DNA of 64,000 nt from Tuwongella immobilis (lineage in GTDB: Bacteria > Planctomycetota > Planctomycetia > Gemmatales > Gemmataceae), in NCBI RefSeq assembly GCF_901538355.1, contig NZ_LR593887.1, forward strand, positions 3,944,920 through 4,008,919, read 5' to 3'. Positions 17,124-25,557 of this stretch are shown in pieces. The notes beneath the pieces are model-generated. The model ran no database searches. It was not told where the DNA came from and saw only the letters and a list, made by a program, of their open reading frames with translations. Made by a program: the position numbers and the translations under genes. The first letter of the stretch is position 1. The number at the start of each line of letters is the position of its first letter.

Positions 17124-18713
17124 ATGCTGCGACGTGATCAAATCGCAACCGCCGTGGCGAATATGCGTCGCCAACCGCTTCGGTTTCTCCTTTCGCTGGG
17201 CGGAATCACACTGGCGACGGCCATGCTCACGATTAGTTTGACCGTCAGCTTGGGTGTGCGTTCGGCAATTACCGAACATCTGTCCCGACAAGATTTGCTC
17301 CGTCGGATGGAAGTGCTTCCCGGACGCGATGCCGACCAGAAGGTCATCGCCGATGCGGAGATTCAGGAAGTCCCGGAACCAGTCCGCAACATCGTCGGCA
17401 CGATGAGCGAGGCACGACGCGACCGGTTACGCCGGGCCGAGGTGATCCGCTGGCGATCCCGCGTCGCCCGCATTCCACGCGTCCCTCTAACACGCAAGCA
17501 AATCACAGAGCTCCAAGCGATGCCGGAAATCGAGCGCATTCGCCCCATCGCATTGGAAACGGTGCAGATTCGCCGGGGTAATTCGACACTCGAAGCATCG
17601 GCCCTGCCAATCGCGGCGGACAGTCCCACACTCGCCAGCCTGTTGGTGGCAGGTCAGTGGTTTGCCGATGACCAGACACCTGGCATCGTCTTGGACGAAG
17701 CGACGCTCTACCGACTCGGGGTCCGCGATGAAGCCGAGGTACCTCGCGCACTGGGCCAATCGTTAGAGTTGGAGCTACGCAACAACACCGTATTCTCCGC
17801 CGCCAGTTTGCTCGGCCTCTTCCAGGCAGATCGAAGCAATCTCTCGTTGGATGACTTTCGACTGGTGTCGGAGTTTGGGCGGCAATTCCCAGCATTGATT
17901 GAAGGGATGAATCTCCCACCTTCCGATCGAGCCCGGCTTCAGGAATTATTTCGTCGCAAAGCACCAGGCCAACGGGTGTTAAGCGATGAATCGATTCGGA
18001 TCCGCTTGCCGCTGATCGGCGTGATCCGCGACCGAACTCCCGACGACCGCAAGAATGAATCCTGGTTTGACAGCATCATCGGCGATGCCGATGTTTATCT
18101 GCCGCAGTTCGTCGCGGAATCCGAATTGGAACGCCTGCCCCGGTATCAGCAGGAAGGCTACCAACGGCTATCGATCCGACTCGTTGAGGGTGCCGACCTG
18201 GGACAAGTCGCGGATGCACTGAAGGCGAAGGGATTGCAAGTCTTTTCGCTGCAAGAGTTTATCGCGCAGCTCCGCACCAATACGCTGTTGATTATTTTCG
18301 GCATGAATTTCCTGGCGATTGTCGCCATGCTCGTCTCATCGTTGGGGATTGCCAACATTCAGATTGCCTCGGTGGTGGAGCGCACGCGTGAGATTGGCAT
18401 TCTCAAGGCCGTCGGCGCATCGGATCATCAGGTGCAATCGCTGTTTTTGTTGGAAGGGACGATCCTCGGCTTCGTGGGCGGATTGCTCGGGTTATTGCTC
18501 GGATATTTGCTCTCGTGGCCGGGCGAACAAATCGCGCAACAGATGATTCTGGAATCGGCCCCGATGATGGCGGATCTGCGATTCTTTCAATTTCCGATCG
18601 GTCTGATCGTTGGAGTCCCGATTGCGATTACGCTGGTGACAACGCTGGCGAGCTTCATTCCCGCGCGACGGGCCGCGCGTATCGACCCGATCCACGCATT
18701 GCGATACGAATAA
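17124..18713 (+). CDS. ABC transporter permease with MacB periplasmic domain and FtsX domain
   Basis: This 529-residue permease partners the ATPase just upstream. It has one N-terminal helix (residues ~17-40, LLSLGGITLATAMLTISLTV), a long extracytoplasmic MacB_PCD-like domain (~45-380), then three C-terminal helices typical of FtsX/MacB permeases (LLIIFGMNFLAIVAMLVSSL, ILGFVGGLLGLLLGYLLSW, GLIVGVPIAITLVTTL). It ends in the conserved coupling motif ARRAARIDPIHALRYE. Such pairs move lipoproteins, peptides or drugs by mechanotransmission. No adaptor protein gene follows, so the substrate is unknown. Confidence 0.9.
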   Translation: MLRRDQIATAVANMRRQPLRFLLSLGGITLATAMLTISLTVSLGVRSAITEHLSRQDLLRRMEVLPGRDADQKVIADAEIQEVPEPVRNIVGTMSEARRDRLRRAEVIRWRSRVARIPRVPLTRKQITELQAMPEIERIRPIALETVQIRRGNSTLEASALPIAADSPTLASLLVAGQWFADDQTPGIVLDEATLYRLGVRDEAEVPRALGQSLELELRNNTVFSAASLLGLFQADRSNLSLDDFRLVSEFGRQFPALIEGMNLPPSDRARLQELFRRKAPGQRVLSDESIRIRLPLIGVIRDRTPDDRKNESWFDSIIGDADVYLPQFVAESELERLPRYQQEGYQRLSIRLVEGADLGQVADALKAKGLQVFSLQEFIAQLRTNTLLIIFGMNFLAIVAMLVSSLGIANIQIASVVERTREIGILKAVGASDHQVQSLFLLEGTILGFVGGLLGLLLGYLLSWPGEQIAQQMILESAPMMADLRFFQFPIGLIVGVPIAITLVTTLASFIPARRAARIDPIHALRYE

Positions 18714-18732
18714 CCGTTTCGCAGAATGAATC

Positions 18733-18771
18733 CATTGGTGGGGATTCCGGGGGAATCATGGTTGCCCAATG
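18733..18771 (+). terminator. Nested hairpin after the ABC operon
   Basis: Outer arms CATTGG / CCAATG enclose an inner stem GATTCC / GGAATC with a GGG loop. It lies 20 bases after the permease stop and before the HAD-like gene. There is no T-run, so it could be a weak terminator or an mRNA-stabilising hairpin. Confidence 0.35.
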
Positions 18772-18826
18772 CGCAGCGATGTCCCTAGAATAGCCTCATT
18801 CTGGGGATGCGATCAGGAGTTTGGGT

Positions 18827-19774
18827 ATGGCATTAACGTTGGAGCAATACGCGGCGAGCCTCGCCAAGCGAGCCGATCTCCGTTGGCCCGCACCGCCAGC
18901 CATCACTCCCGTGCGGGCCAAGCCATCGGTTCGCCCGCTCTCCAACATCCGCTGCGTGCTGTGGACGCTCTACGGAACGCTCGTCAACATTACGCACGGC
19001 GATCTGCAGTTCGACGATCCCAACGAAACAATGATGGATGTGGCGCTGACCAAGACCATCGACGAGTTCAAGATGTGGAACTCGATGAGCCGCAAGCCGG
19101 GCCAGCCTGCCGAATACATGCGTGAAATGTACAAACGTGTGTTTTTAGAAACCAAGGCAATGGCCACCACCGAGCGGCACCCGGAACTTCCGGCCGAGCG
19201 CATCTGGGAAGGGATCATCAAAAAACTCTTGCAGAAAGATTACAAGTTCGATGCAGGGATGTACGGCTCGCTCAACGAGTTTAGTCGAAAAGTCGCGTTC
19301 TTTTTTCACACGAATTTGCAAGGCACGGGCTGTTATCCCGGTGCCTATGAAGTGACGCAACAGCTTGCCGAGCAAGGGATTATGCAAGGCTTCCTTTCGG
19401 ATGGCCAATGCTTTACCCCCGCGCAATTGTATCGGGGAATGCTGATGGAAGCCCCCGATGCGGAATGGACGGCATTCCGTCCCGGCCTTCAATTCCTATC
19501 TTGTGAAGTGAAGGCCCGCAAGCCATCCGCCACGCTGTTGGAATCGGCCCTGCGCGGACTGGAGAAACAGGGCATCGAGCCGTTCGAAGTCCTGCACGTG
19601 GGGTCGAGCATCACGCGGGATATTGCACCTGCGAAGAAATTGGGCATGACAACGGCCCTGTTTGCGGGCGATAGAGCGAGTCTGGCGGCCACTGCCGATC
19701 AGTTGAAGGATGCCGCGACTCGGCCCGATTTATTGATTACGGAATTGCCTCAATTGGCCCAGATTGTGAGCTAA
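18827..19774 (+). CDS. HAD-fold protein lacking the catalytic Asp nucleophile
   Basis: This 315-residue haloacid-dehalogenase-like protein has the motif I segment CVLWTLYGTLVN (residues 43-54). The nucleophile Asp of DxDGT/DxYGT is Thr47, and the second position is Tyr49. The later LSCEVKARKPS keeps the motif III Lys, but motif IV reads HVGSSITRDI where HVGDS is usual. The N-terminal ~40 residues are Pro/Ala-rich, and a helical cap (residues ~60-150) is large. Loss of the nucleophile argues against phosphatase activity. The ATG at 18827 has AGGAG 7 bases upstream. It is followed after 21 bases by the FabZ-like gene and then trmB, apparently as an operon. Confidence 0.75.
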   Translation: MALTLEQYAASLAKRADLRWPAPPAITPVRAKPSVRPLSNIRCVLWTLYGTLVNITHGDLQFDDPNETMMDVALTKTIDEFKMWNSMSRKPGQPAEYMREMYKRVFLETKAMATTERHPELPAERIWEGIIKKLLQKDYKFDAGMYGSLNEFSRKVAFFFHTNLQGTGCYPGAYEVTQQLAEQGIMQGFLSDGQCFTPAQLYRGMLMEAPDAEWTAFRPGLQFLSCEVKARKPSATLLESALRGLEKQGIEPFEVLHVGSSITRDIAPAKKLGMTTALFAGDRASLAATADQLKDAATRPDLLITELPQLAQIVS

Positions 19775-19795
19775 CGCTCGAAGGAGCCTGCGTCG

Positions 19796-20290
19796 ATGCG
19801 TTCTGATCTTTTCCTCGAACCGTCGCAAATCGATCTGAGCGTCTGCATCGCGGATAAACAAGCCATTCGCCAGATGAATCCGCAGCGGTTCGCCATGGAA
19901 CACCTCGACGCGATTGTGTCGATCGATTCCGAGCAGCATCTGATTGTCGGATACAAAGACGTTCGGGACGACGAGTTTTGGGTCTCCGGGCATATGCCGG
20001 GATTACCGCTATTGCCCGGCGTGATCATGTGCGAAGCGGCCGCCCAGCTTACCAGCTACTACACGGCCCAAACCGGCGTCATTACCGACAAGATTCTCGG
20101 TCTGGGTGGCATCGACAACGCGCGATTTCGGCAATCGGTCAAGCCCGGCGACCGACTCGTGCTCGTCGGCAAGGGCGTCCGTGTGAACCGGCGTCAGACG
20201 ATCTTCTCCGTCCAGGGATTTGTCAACAATCAACTCGCCTTCAATTGCGATATCATTGGCCTTCCCATCGCAGACAAGGTGAGCACGTGA
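19796..20290 (+). CDS. FabZ-like 3-hydroxyacyl-ACP dehydratase (hotdog fold)
   Basis: This 164-residue hotdog-fold enzyme belongs to the FabA/FabZ group, which removes water from 3-hydroxyacyl-ACP in fatty-acid synthesis. The active-site run GHMPGLPLLPGVIMCEA (65-81) has the catalytic His66 and Glu80 in the FabZ arrangement, and a substrate-side GGIDNARFRQSVKPGD matches the family F-R-x-p-V-x-P-GD block. Planctomycetes carry several such paralogs, and the N-terminal ~25 residues are longer than in E. coli FabZ, so a specialised lipid role is possible. The stop overlaps the GTG of trmB by 4 bases. Confidence 0.85.
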   Translation: MRSDLFLEPSQIDLSVCIADKQAIRQMNPQRFAMEHLDAIVSIDSEQHLIVGYKDVRDDEFWVSGHMPGLPLLPGVIMCEAAAQLTSYYTAQTGVITDKILGLGGIDNARFRQSVKPGDRLVLVGKGVRVNRRQTIFSVQGFVNNQLAFNCDIIGLPIADKVST

Positions 20291-21051
20291 GCCGTCGGAA
20301 ACGCCTGCCGATCGAAGAATTGGCCCCATACTTGTATCCCCCGCCATCGATTCAGCCCGCGGCGAGCGATGCGGCCGAGTCGCAACCTGCTGCGCCAACA
20401 GCGGTTGTATCGGCACCGCAACCCACCATCGATTGGACGGCGATGTTCGGAAACGATCATCCGGTCGAGATCGAAGTCGGTTTCGGCAAAGGGGCGTTCC
20501 TAGTGAGTTCCGCCGTGGCGCGGCCCGATACCAATTTCTTCGGCATCGAAATCGAACGCAAATATCAACTTCTGACCGCAGGGCGACTGGCGTCTCGTGG
20601 TCTGAGTCATGTGCGGGTTTGTGCGGCGGATGCCAAGCAGTGGTTTTCGCAACTCATTCCCCCGCAGAGTGTAGCGGTGGTGCACGTCTACTTCCCCGAC
20701 CCCTGGTGGAAGCGACGCCATCACAAGCGGCGACTGTTCACGCTCGATTTCGCACAAGACTGTCTGAAAGTCTTGAAGCTCGACGGGGTTCTCTCCATCG
20801 CCACCGATGTGGCCGAATACTTCGTGATGATGCAAGAGACGCTGGCACAGATCTCAGAGTTTTCGGTGATCCCACTCGACCCGACGATTCCAGGATCGAA
20901 TGTCGAGACGAATTTCGAGCGGAAAGCGCGAATGATTGGCACGCCGATCAATCGAGCCCGCTATCGAAAGACAGCGGAAGCCCCGCCCCGACCGGCATCA
21001 TCGCCGGAAGTCGTTGCGGAATCGGAAGTTGTGGCCGATTCAGCGGATTAA
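20287..21051 (+). CDS. trmB: tRNA (guanine-N7-)-methyltransferase TrmB
   Basis: TrmB makes m7G46 in the tRNA variable loop using S-adenosylmethionine. The 254-residue protein has the SAM-binding loop EIEVGFGKGAFLV (61-73), FFGIEIERKY, and the diagnostic VYFPDPWWKRRHHKRRL. The N-terminal ~50 residues are Pro/Ala-rich and not part of the enzyme core, and a similar extension (PASSPEVVAESEVVADSAD) ends it. The GTG start at 20287 overlaps the FabZ-like stop as GTGA, the classic coupled arrangement; a longer upstream frame is a shadow of the dehydratase. Its last 12 bases overlap the convergent acyltransferase gene. Confidence 0.93.
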   Translation: MSRRKRLPIEELAPYLYPPPSIQPAASDAAESQPAAPTAVVSAPQPTIDWTAMFGNDHPVEIEVGFGKGAFLVSSAVARPDTNFFGIEIERKYQLLTAGRLASRGLSHVRVCAADAKQWFSQLIPPQSVAVVHVYFPDPWWKRRHHKRRLFTLDFAQDCLKVLKLDGVLSIATDVAEYFVMMQETLAQISEFSVIPLDPTIPGSNVETNFERKARMIGTPINRARYRKTAEAPPRPASSPEVVAESEVVADSAD

Positions 21052-21798
21052 CCCACGCAGTTCTTCGACGATTTCTCCGTTCAGTGTCGCTTCCAGATCG
21101 ACCATCGCGCGGGCGACCGGCCCGCCATCCAACACGCGATGGTCGAACGTCAATCGCATCACCATCGTCCCATCGGGTTGAATCGCATCATAATGCAGCG
21201 TCGTGGTTTGCGGCGACAACAACTGCACCGCTGTCGCCCCCATCCCGGCCGTCACGCTCAATCCAAAGGTGCCCAGATATTTCTGTCGCCAACTGGGGAG
21301 CCAATTCACTGCCAAGTCCCAAAGCATCGGCCGAATCGGCCAAGGATACTTGCTCATTCGTAAGACGCGGCGATTGGTGCCACTCGATTCGACGGGATCG
21401 CTCTGATATCGCTGCAATCGTACGGCCGATTCGAGCAATGATTCGCTCTCAATCTCGGGGAATTGCACAAAGAATACCGCCAACTCGCCGCCGTATTCGC
21501 GTTCCATGGCAATGGCCGCAATCGACTTGGGGAATTCGGCGATGCGTGCCCAGGGCGAGCGGACAAAGCAGCGTCGCAATTCCGGGCGACGGCGTGCCAC
21601 CTGGGCGTAGGCTTTGCTGATGAGCACACTCCAGGGGATTTTCACACCCGCGGCGGCGGCTTCCGAGCGGGCAGCAATCACCGGCTGCAGCGCCATGGTG
21701 CGATGGAATGCCACCAGCGGCATCGACTGACTGACCCGCATCAGGTCGGCGATGAATCGACGTGGTGCCGAGAGTCGCAGCGTGCGAATGCCAGCCAT
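21040..21798 (-). CDS. Stand-alone 2-oxoacid-dehydrogenase-type acyltransferase domain
   Basis: This 252-residue protein resembles the catalytic core of E2 dihydrolipoyl acyltransferases. It has the active-site signature LTFDHRVLDGGPVARAM (DHRxxDG with the catalytic His), preceded by an FGLSVTAGMGATAVQLLSP strand block. It has no lipoyl or subunit-binding domain, so it cannot be an ordinary pyruvate dehydrogenase E2; it may use CoA esters directly, like chloramphenicol-acetyltransferase-fold enzymes. The ATG at 21798 has AGGAGG 4 bases upstream, much better than the long frame starting at 21930. It converges with trmB. Confidence 0.75.
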   Translation of the reverse strand: MAGIRTLRLSAPRRFIADLMRVSQSMPLVAFHRTMALQPVIAARSEAAAAGVKIPWSVLISKAYAQVARRRPELRRCFVRSPWARIAEFPKSIAAIAMEREYGGELAVFFVQFPEIESESLLESAVRLQRYQSDPVESSGTNRRVLRMSKYPWPIRPMLWDLAVNWLPSWRQKYLGTFGLSVTAGMGATAVQLLSPQTTTLHYDAIQPDGTMVMRLTFDHRVLDGGPVARAMVDLEATLNGEIVEELRGLIR

Positions 21799-22064
21799 AT
21801 TGCCTCCTGGATTCCATTCCATCCGGCGAATTGGATTGCCCCCAAGGCCGAAGATTACCAAATGCGTGCGAATCATGGCTACCCCGGCTGCCGGGAAACG
21901 CCCGCTCGGAACTCGAGCAACTGCCCCCATCCCAACGATCGGAACTCGTGATTGGGCCGGATTTTCGGCAATCCCCTGCCCGATTCCGTGAGGTGGGGTA
22001 TACTAACGGAAGAAAACCCGTCCCAGAATGGCGGACTCGCCCGGATTCCTTGGTGGGCACACTC

Positions 22065-23831
22065 ATGTCGGACGATTTTCTCGATCGGCTGCCACGCGAT
22101 GCGGGCCATCCGCGAATCGGCTCAGTGATTCTGGGCCGCGAAATCGGCCGTGGTGCCATGGGAGCGGTCTTCAGCGGTTGGGACTGCGAAGCCGCCCGCC
22201 CCGTCGCGGTCAAATTCCTGCTCAATTCGCAGCATGCCTCGCCCGATCGCATCCATCGCTTTCGTCGCGAAGGCCAACTCCTCGCGCTGCTCAACGACCC
22301 ATCACTCATCGAATTATTCGATCACGGATTCGCGCATGATGTCTACTATCTGATCATGGAGTGGGTTCCCGGTCGCGGGTTGGATCATATCGTTGGCCGC
22401 GTCGGACCGATGTTGGAGCATGAAGTCGTCACCATTCTGCGCGATGTTGGCCAGGCACTACTGGTGCTGTCCACGCATGGAATTGTCCACCGCGATATCA
22501 AGCCATCGAACTTGCTGCTGCGCTCGCAAGATGGTCGAATTAAGATTGCCGATCTTGGCATCGCCAAATCGATGGAGCGCATGGATTCGCTGGAGACGGT
22601 CGGCATTCTCGGCACCCCGGCCTTCATGAGCCCCGAACAGATCCGCGAGCCGGGCACCGTCAGCCTCGCATCGGACCTGTTTTCCCTGGGCATGACCGCG
22701 TATTTTCTGCTAACTCGGCAAACGCCGTTTGTCGGCAAAACCGCATACGAAACGATGCAAAAAGTCTGCAGCGATGCCCTGCCCCATCCGCGAAAATTCG
22801 GAATCTCCATCAGCGATTCGTTATGGGAGACGCTGGTTGCCCTCACCGAAAAGTCGCTGGAGCAACGCATTCAACAATCGGAGCGATTATTCGAACGATT
22901 GCCGACCGTGTCGATGCCCTTTCGCAGCACGTTGCTGGATGCCGCTCGACCGAGTTTCGAGCCAAGCATGCCCGACTTGAGCAGTCGCGTGGGGCTGCGG
23001 CTGCCGACGCTCAGCGATCGCGGTGAGACGGACGCCTCGTTTGCAACTTCGGATCTGGGCACCGCGCACCTGGTCCCGCCCGAATCGGCGATTCGCTCGC
23101 TGTTGTTCTGCCAATGTTTGCAGAATGATTTCATCGCGCCGGAAGATTGTGTGTCGCCCACAGCCACGGAATGGACCAACGCCTCACTCACGCTCGATTC
23201 CACGATGCGTCCGCTTCCCAATCGGCTGCATGTGGGTTGGCAAGAAGCCACGCGGCTGGTCGGTGAGGTGCCCGCTCAGGGACCGCTGGTGTCGGCGGTG
23301 TCCCAATGTGCCGAGGCGGAACACGTCGGCATGCTGTTCATCCGCGATTGGCACGATGCGAGCGACCCGAAACAACACGCCGAAATGGAGTTCTTCGGGC
23401 CACACTGTCTGATGGGTACCTGGGGTGCTCGCTTCATCGACGTGTTGGAAGCCTATTCACGGGATCGTCGCCGAACGGCGGTGATCGATTCCACCGGCAT
23501 CAACGATTGCGCCGATACGCCGATTCTGGATCTCAGCCGACAGTGGATTGCCCCCGAGCGCCGCGCGACGGTCCCAGTCGGCGTCATTGGCGTTTGGACG
23601 AACGTCAAGATTCATTATTTGCTGTACGATTTGAAGACTCGCGGCGGATTTCACAATCTCGCCACCTGCTCCGCGCTCGTCGCTTCTCCGGACCAGCGAG
23701 CGCATCTCGAAGCCCTGCGACACTTTGCGTCAATTCTGAATGTCAAAGTGTTCGACCGAATCGACGACTTCCTTCAATTCCTGGGCGTCAACGCGAGCGT
23801 CGGCCAAACCAGCATCATGCCCGAAGGTTGA
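22065..23831 (+). CDS. Ser/Thr kinase fused to a degenerate isochorismatase-fold domain
   Basis: This 588-residue protein has an N-terminal Hanks-type kinase (residues ~18-275): G-loop GRGAMGAVF (28-36), Lys50, HRDIKPSN (142-149), DLG in place of DFG (163-165), and GTPAFMSPEQ. A linker of ~60 residues follows. Residues ~342-575 resemble the nicotinamidase/isochorismatase fold: LLFCQCLQNDF, FIRDWHD, FFGPHCLMGTWGA and VIGVWTNVKIHY. In the active enzymes the first motif carries an Asp nucleophile partner and the last a Cys; here these positions are Cys351 and Lys515. The C-terminal domain is therefore probably a ligand-binding or regulatory module. There are no membrane segments. The chosen ATG lacks a strong ribosome binding site. 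Confidence 0.82.
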   Translation: MSDDFLDRLPRDAGHPRIGSVILGREIGRGAMGAVFSGWDCEAARPVAVKFLLNSQHASPDRIHRFRREGQLLALLNDPSLIELFDHGFAHDVYYLIMEWVPGRGLDHIVGRVGPMLEHEVVTILRDVGQALLVLSTHGIVHRDIKPSNLLLRSQDGRIKIADLGIAKSMERMDSLETVGILGTPAFMSPEQIREPGTVSLASDLFSLGMTAYFLLTRQTPFVGKTAYETMQKVCSDALPHPRKFGISISDSLWETLVALTEKSLEQRIQQSERLFERLPTVSMPFRSTLLDAARPSFEPSMPDLSSRVGLRLPTLSDRGETDASFATSDLGTAHLVPPESAIRSLLFCQCLQNDFIAPEDCVSPTATEWTNASLTLDSTMRPLPNRLHVGWQEATRLVGEVPAQGPLVSAVSQCAEAEHVGMLFIRDWHDASDPKQHAEMEFFGPHCLMGTWGARFIDVLEAYSRDRRRTAVIDSTGINDCADTPILDLSRQWIAPERRATVPVGVIGVWTNVKIHYLLYDLKTRGGFHNLATCSALVASPDQRAHLEALRHFASILNVKVFDRIDDFLQFLGVNASVGQTSIMPEG

Positions 23832-23911
23832 GATTGCCCGGCGAGGGATGTTGGTGCATGGCGCTGATTGTGCCTGCGAACGTGGACGATGCGAACGACT
23901 GCTGGTTGGAT

Positions 23912-23985
23912 TACCCCCGACAGGATTCGAACCTGTACTAACGGAATTAGAAGTTCCGTGTGCTGTCCAGTTACACCACGGGGGC
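23912..23985 (-). tRNA. tRNA-Arg(UCU)
   Basis: A full cloverleaf can be drawn on the minus strand. Acceptor GCCCCCG pairs with CGGGGGT (one G-U), the D-stem is GTGT/GCAC, the anticodon stem CGGAA/TTCCG has loop CTTCTAA and anticodon TCT (Arg, AGA), the variable loop is TTAGT, and the T-stem ACAGG/CCTGT has loop TTCGAAT. The discriminator is A, and CCA is not encoded. It starts 13 bases after the thpR stop on the same strand, so it may be processed from the same transcript. Confidence 0.95.
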
Positions 23986-23998
23986 GTGGTTGGGTCGG

Positions 23999-24589
23999 TC
24001 AATCGTCGGTCGGTGTGCCGGTCAGCGGGGCACGGCCGATGGGCGTGTAAATCGGGCCTTCTCGGGTGAGTTCGCTGCTCATCACGAGGATTTCGTTGAT
24101 GGTGCAGGTGCCGCCGTGCCACGTCGATTTCGCACTGATGGCGTTCTGTATCACCTCGGAATCGTGCTCGCCGTCAATTCGGCCCAGGGTCACATGCGGG
24201 GTGTAAGGGCGATCTTCACGACGGTAGCCCCGTAGGTCGAGCATGGCTGGCTCAATTTCCGCGTGCAGTCGTTGTAACGTCTCTGCGCCGGTCGTCAAGC
24301 CCGCCCATAACACACGAGGCCGACGCAGATTCGGGAAGCACCCCAACCCCTCGACGGTCAGCGTGAATGGCGCCAGTTCGCTGCCGACTCGCTGCACAGT
24401 GCGACAGATCATCACGGTATCCCGTGGATCGACATCGCCCAGAAACAGCAGCGTGACATGCAGATTATCGCGGCTCACCCATTTCACGCCCGGAATTGAG
24501 CGACTCAGGGTCTGTTGCAGGGTCGTTAGCTGCGATTCTAGCGATTCGGACAATTCCACGGCGATGAAGGTTCGCATCGGCTTGGCCAT
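23999..24589 (-). CDS. thpR: RNA 2',3'-cyclic phosphodiesterase ThpR (LigT)
   Basis: This 196-residue 2H-phosphoesterase of the ThpR/LigT group opens 2',3'-cyclic phosphates at RNA ends and can join tRNA halves in vitro. Both catalytic His-x-Thr motifs are visible: NLHVTLLFLG and TPHVTLGRI. Length is typical. The ATG at 24589 has GGGAG 8 bases upstream and lies 5 bases after the PfkB stop; a GTG at 24598 inside that ribosome binding site is rejected. tRNA-Arg(UCU) begins 13 bases downstream. Confidence 0.9.
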   Translation of the reverse strand: MAKPMRTFIAVELSESLESQLTTLQQTLSRSIPGVKWVSRDNLHVTLLFLGDVDPRDTVMICRTVQRVGSELAPFTLTVEGLGCFPNLRRPRVLWAGLTTGAETLQRLHAEIEPAMLDLRGYRREDRPYTPHVTLGRIDGEHDSEVIQNAISAKSTWHGGTCTINEILVMSSELTREGPIYTPIGRAPLTGTPTDD

Positions 24590-24594
24590 GATTC

Positions 24595-25521
24595 TCACTC
24601 CCGGATGCGAGGGGTTGGATCGAGAGCCAACATCGCTCGAAACGACTCATAGCGTTCATGATACTCGCTGGCTGGCACCGATGCGAGTCGAGAAATGCCA
24701 AAGCCTTCCACGGTAAAGCTGGCGGTGACAATCCCGGCGGCCAGGGCGTTGCCCCATCGTCGCGGGTCGTCCGGCGAGCTGTGCAGGAGTCGGCCCAAGA
24801 ATCCCCCCGCGAAGCTGTCGCCGGCACCGGTCGGATCGACCACCCGTCGCACGGGCACCGCCGGCAGCGCGATCCGCAAATCGGGGCCGATCAGCATCGC
24901 GCCGTGTTCGCCTTTTTTGATGAGCAGCCATTGCGGGCCAAACTGCTGAATGCGTTCTGCTGCGCGGAAAAGGTCTTGCACTTCGGCCAACTCGCGGGCT
25001 TCTTGATCGTTGATGATGAGCAGATGCACCCGTTTGAGGACGGCCAGAAGTGCATCGCGCTGCGTCTGAATCCAATAATCGATGGTATCGGCAATGACAA
25101 ACTCCGGCCCCGCAAATTGGCAGAGCGTGTGGAGCTGATTTTGCGGTCGATTATGGGCCAGAAATACGACTTTCGCGGGGCGAAGCGATTCCGGGAGCGG
25201 CGGATTCCAGGCATCGATGATGTCCAGATCCACCGCGACGTGATCTCGAAAATTCATATCCGCGTGATAGCGACCATGCCAAAATTGGCTGCGATGCACC
25301 GGATCGACATGCAATCCATCCAGGTTGATGTTGGCGGATTGCAGCACATGCCGGGCGGAATCGGGAAAGTCACGCCCGACGACGCTGACCACCGCCGTGG
25401 ATCGCCACCGACTGGCAGCGACGCTGGCATAGCTCGCCGAGCCGCCCAACACCCGATCGACCCGGCCATGCGGCGATTCGATGGTATCCAACGCAACCGT
25501 GCCAACCACCACAAGGTCCAT
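24595..25521 (-). CDS. PfkB-family carbohydrate kinase
   Basis: This 308-residue sugar/nucleoside kinase of the ribokinase superfamily starts with VVVGTVALDTIESP, has the substrate-side LGGSASYASVAASR, and carries the ATP/anion-hole signature VVDPTGAGDSFAGGF near residue 230 with the catalytic Asp. Substrate cannot be assigned from sequence; the family ranges from ribose to adenosine and hydroxymethylpyrimidine. The ATG at 25521 is preceded by AAGGGGAG. It lies 36 bases after a second PfkB gene and 5 bases before thpR, in one minus-strand run. Confidence 0.88.
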   Translation of the reverse strand: MDLVVVGTVALDTIESPHGRVDRVLGGSASYASVAASRWRSTAVVSVVGRDFPDSARHVLQSANINLDGLHVDPVHRSQFWHGRYHADMNFRDHVAVDLDIIDAWNPPLPESLRPAKVVFLAHNRPQNQLHTLCQFAGPEFVIADTIDYWIQTQRDALLAVLKRVHLLIINDQEARELAEVQDLFRAAERIQQFGPQWLLIKKGEHGAMLIGPDLRIALPAVPVRRVVDPTGAGDSFAGGFLGRLLHSSPDDPRRWGNALAAGIVTASFTVEGFGISRLASVPASEYHERYESFRAMLALDPTPRIRE

Positions 25522-25557
25522 GCGACCGGCTCCCCTTCCGGAATCGACAGCGTCGCT

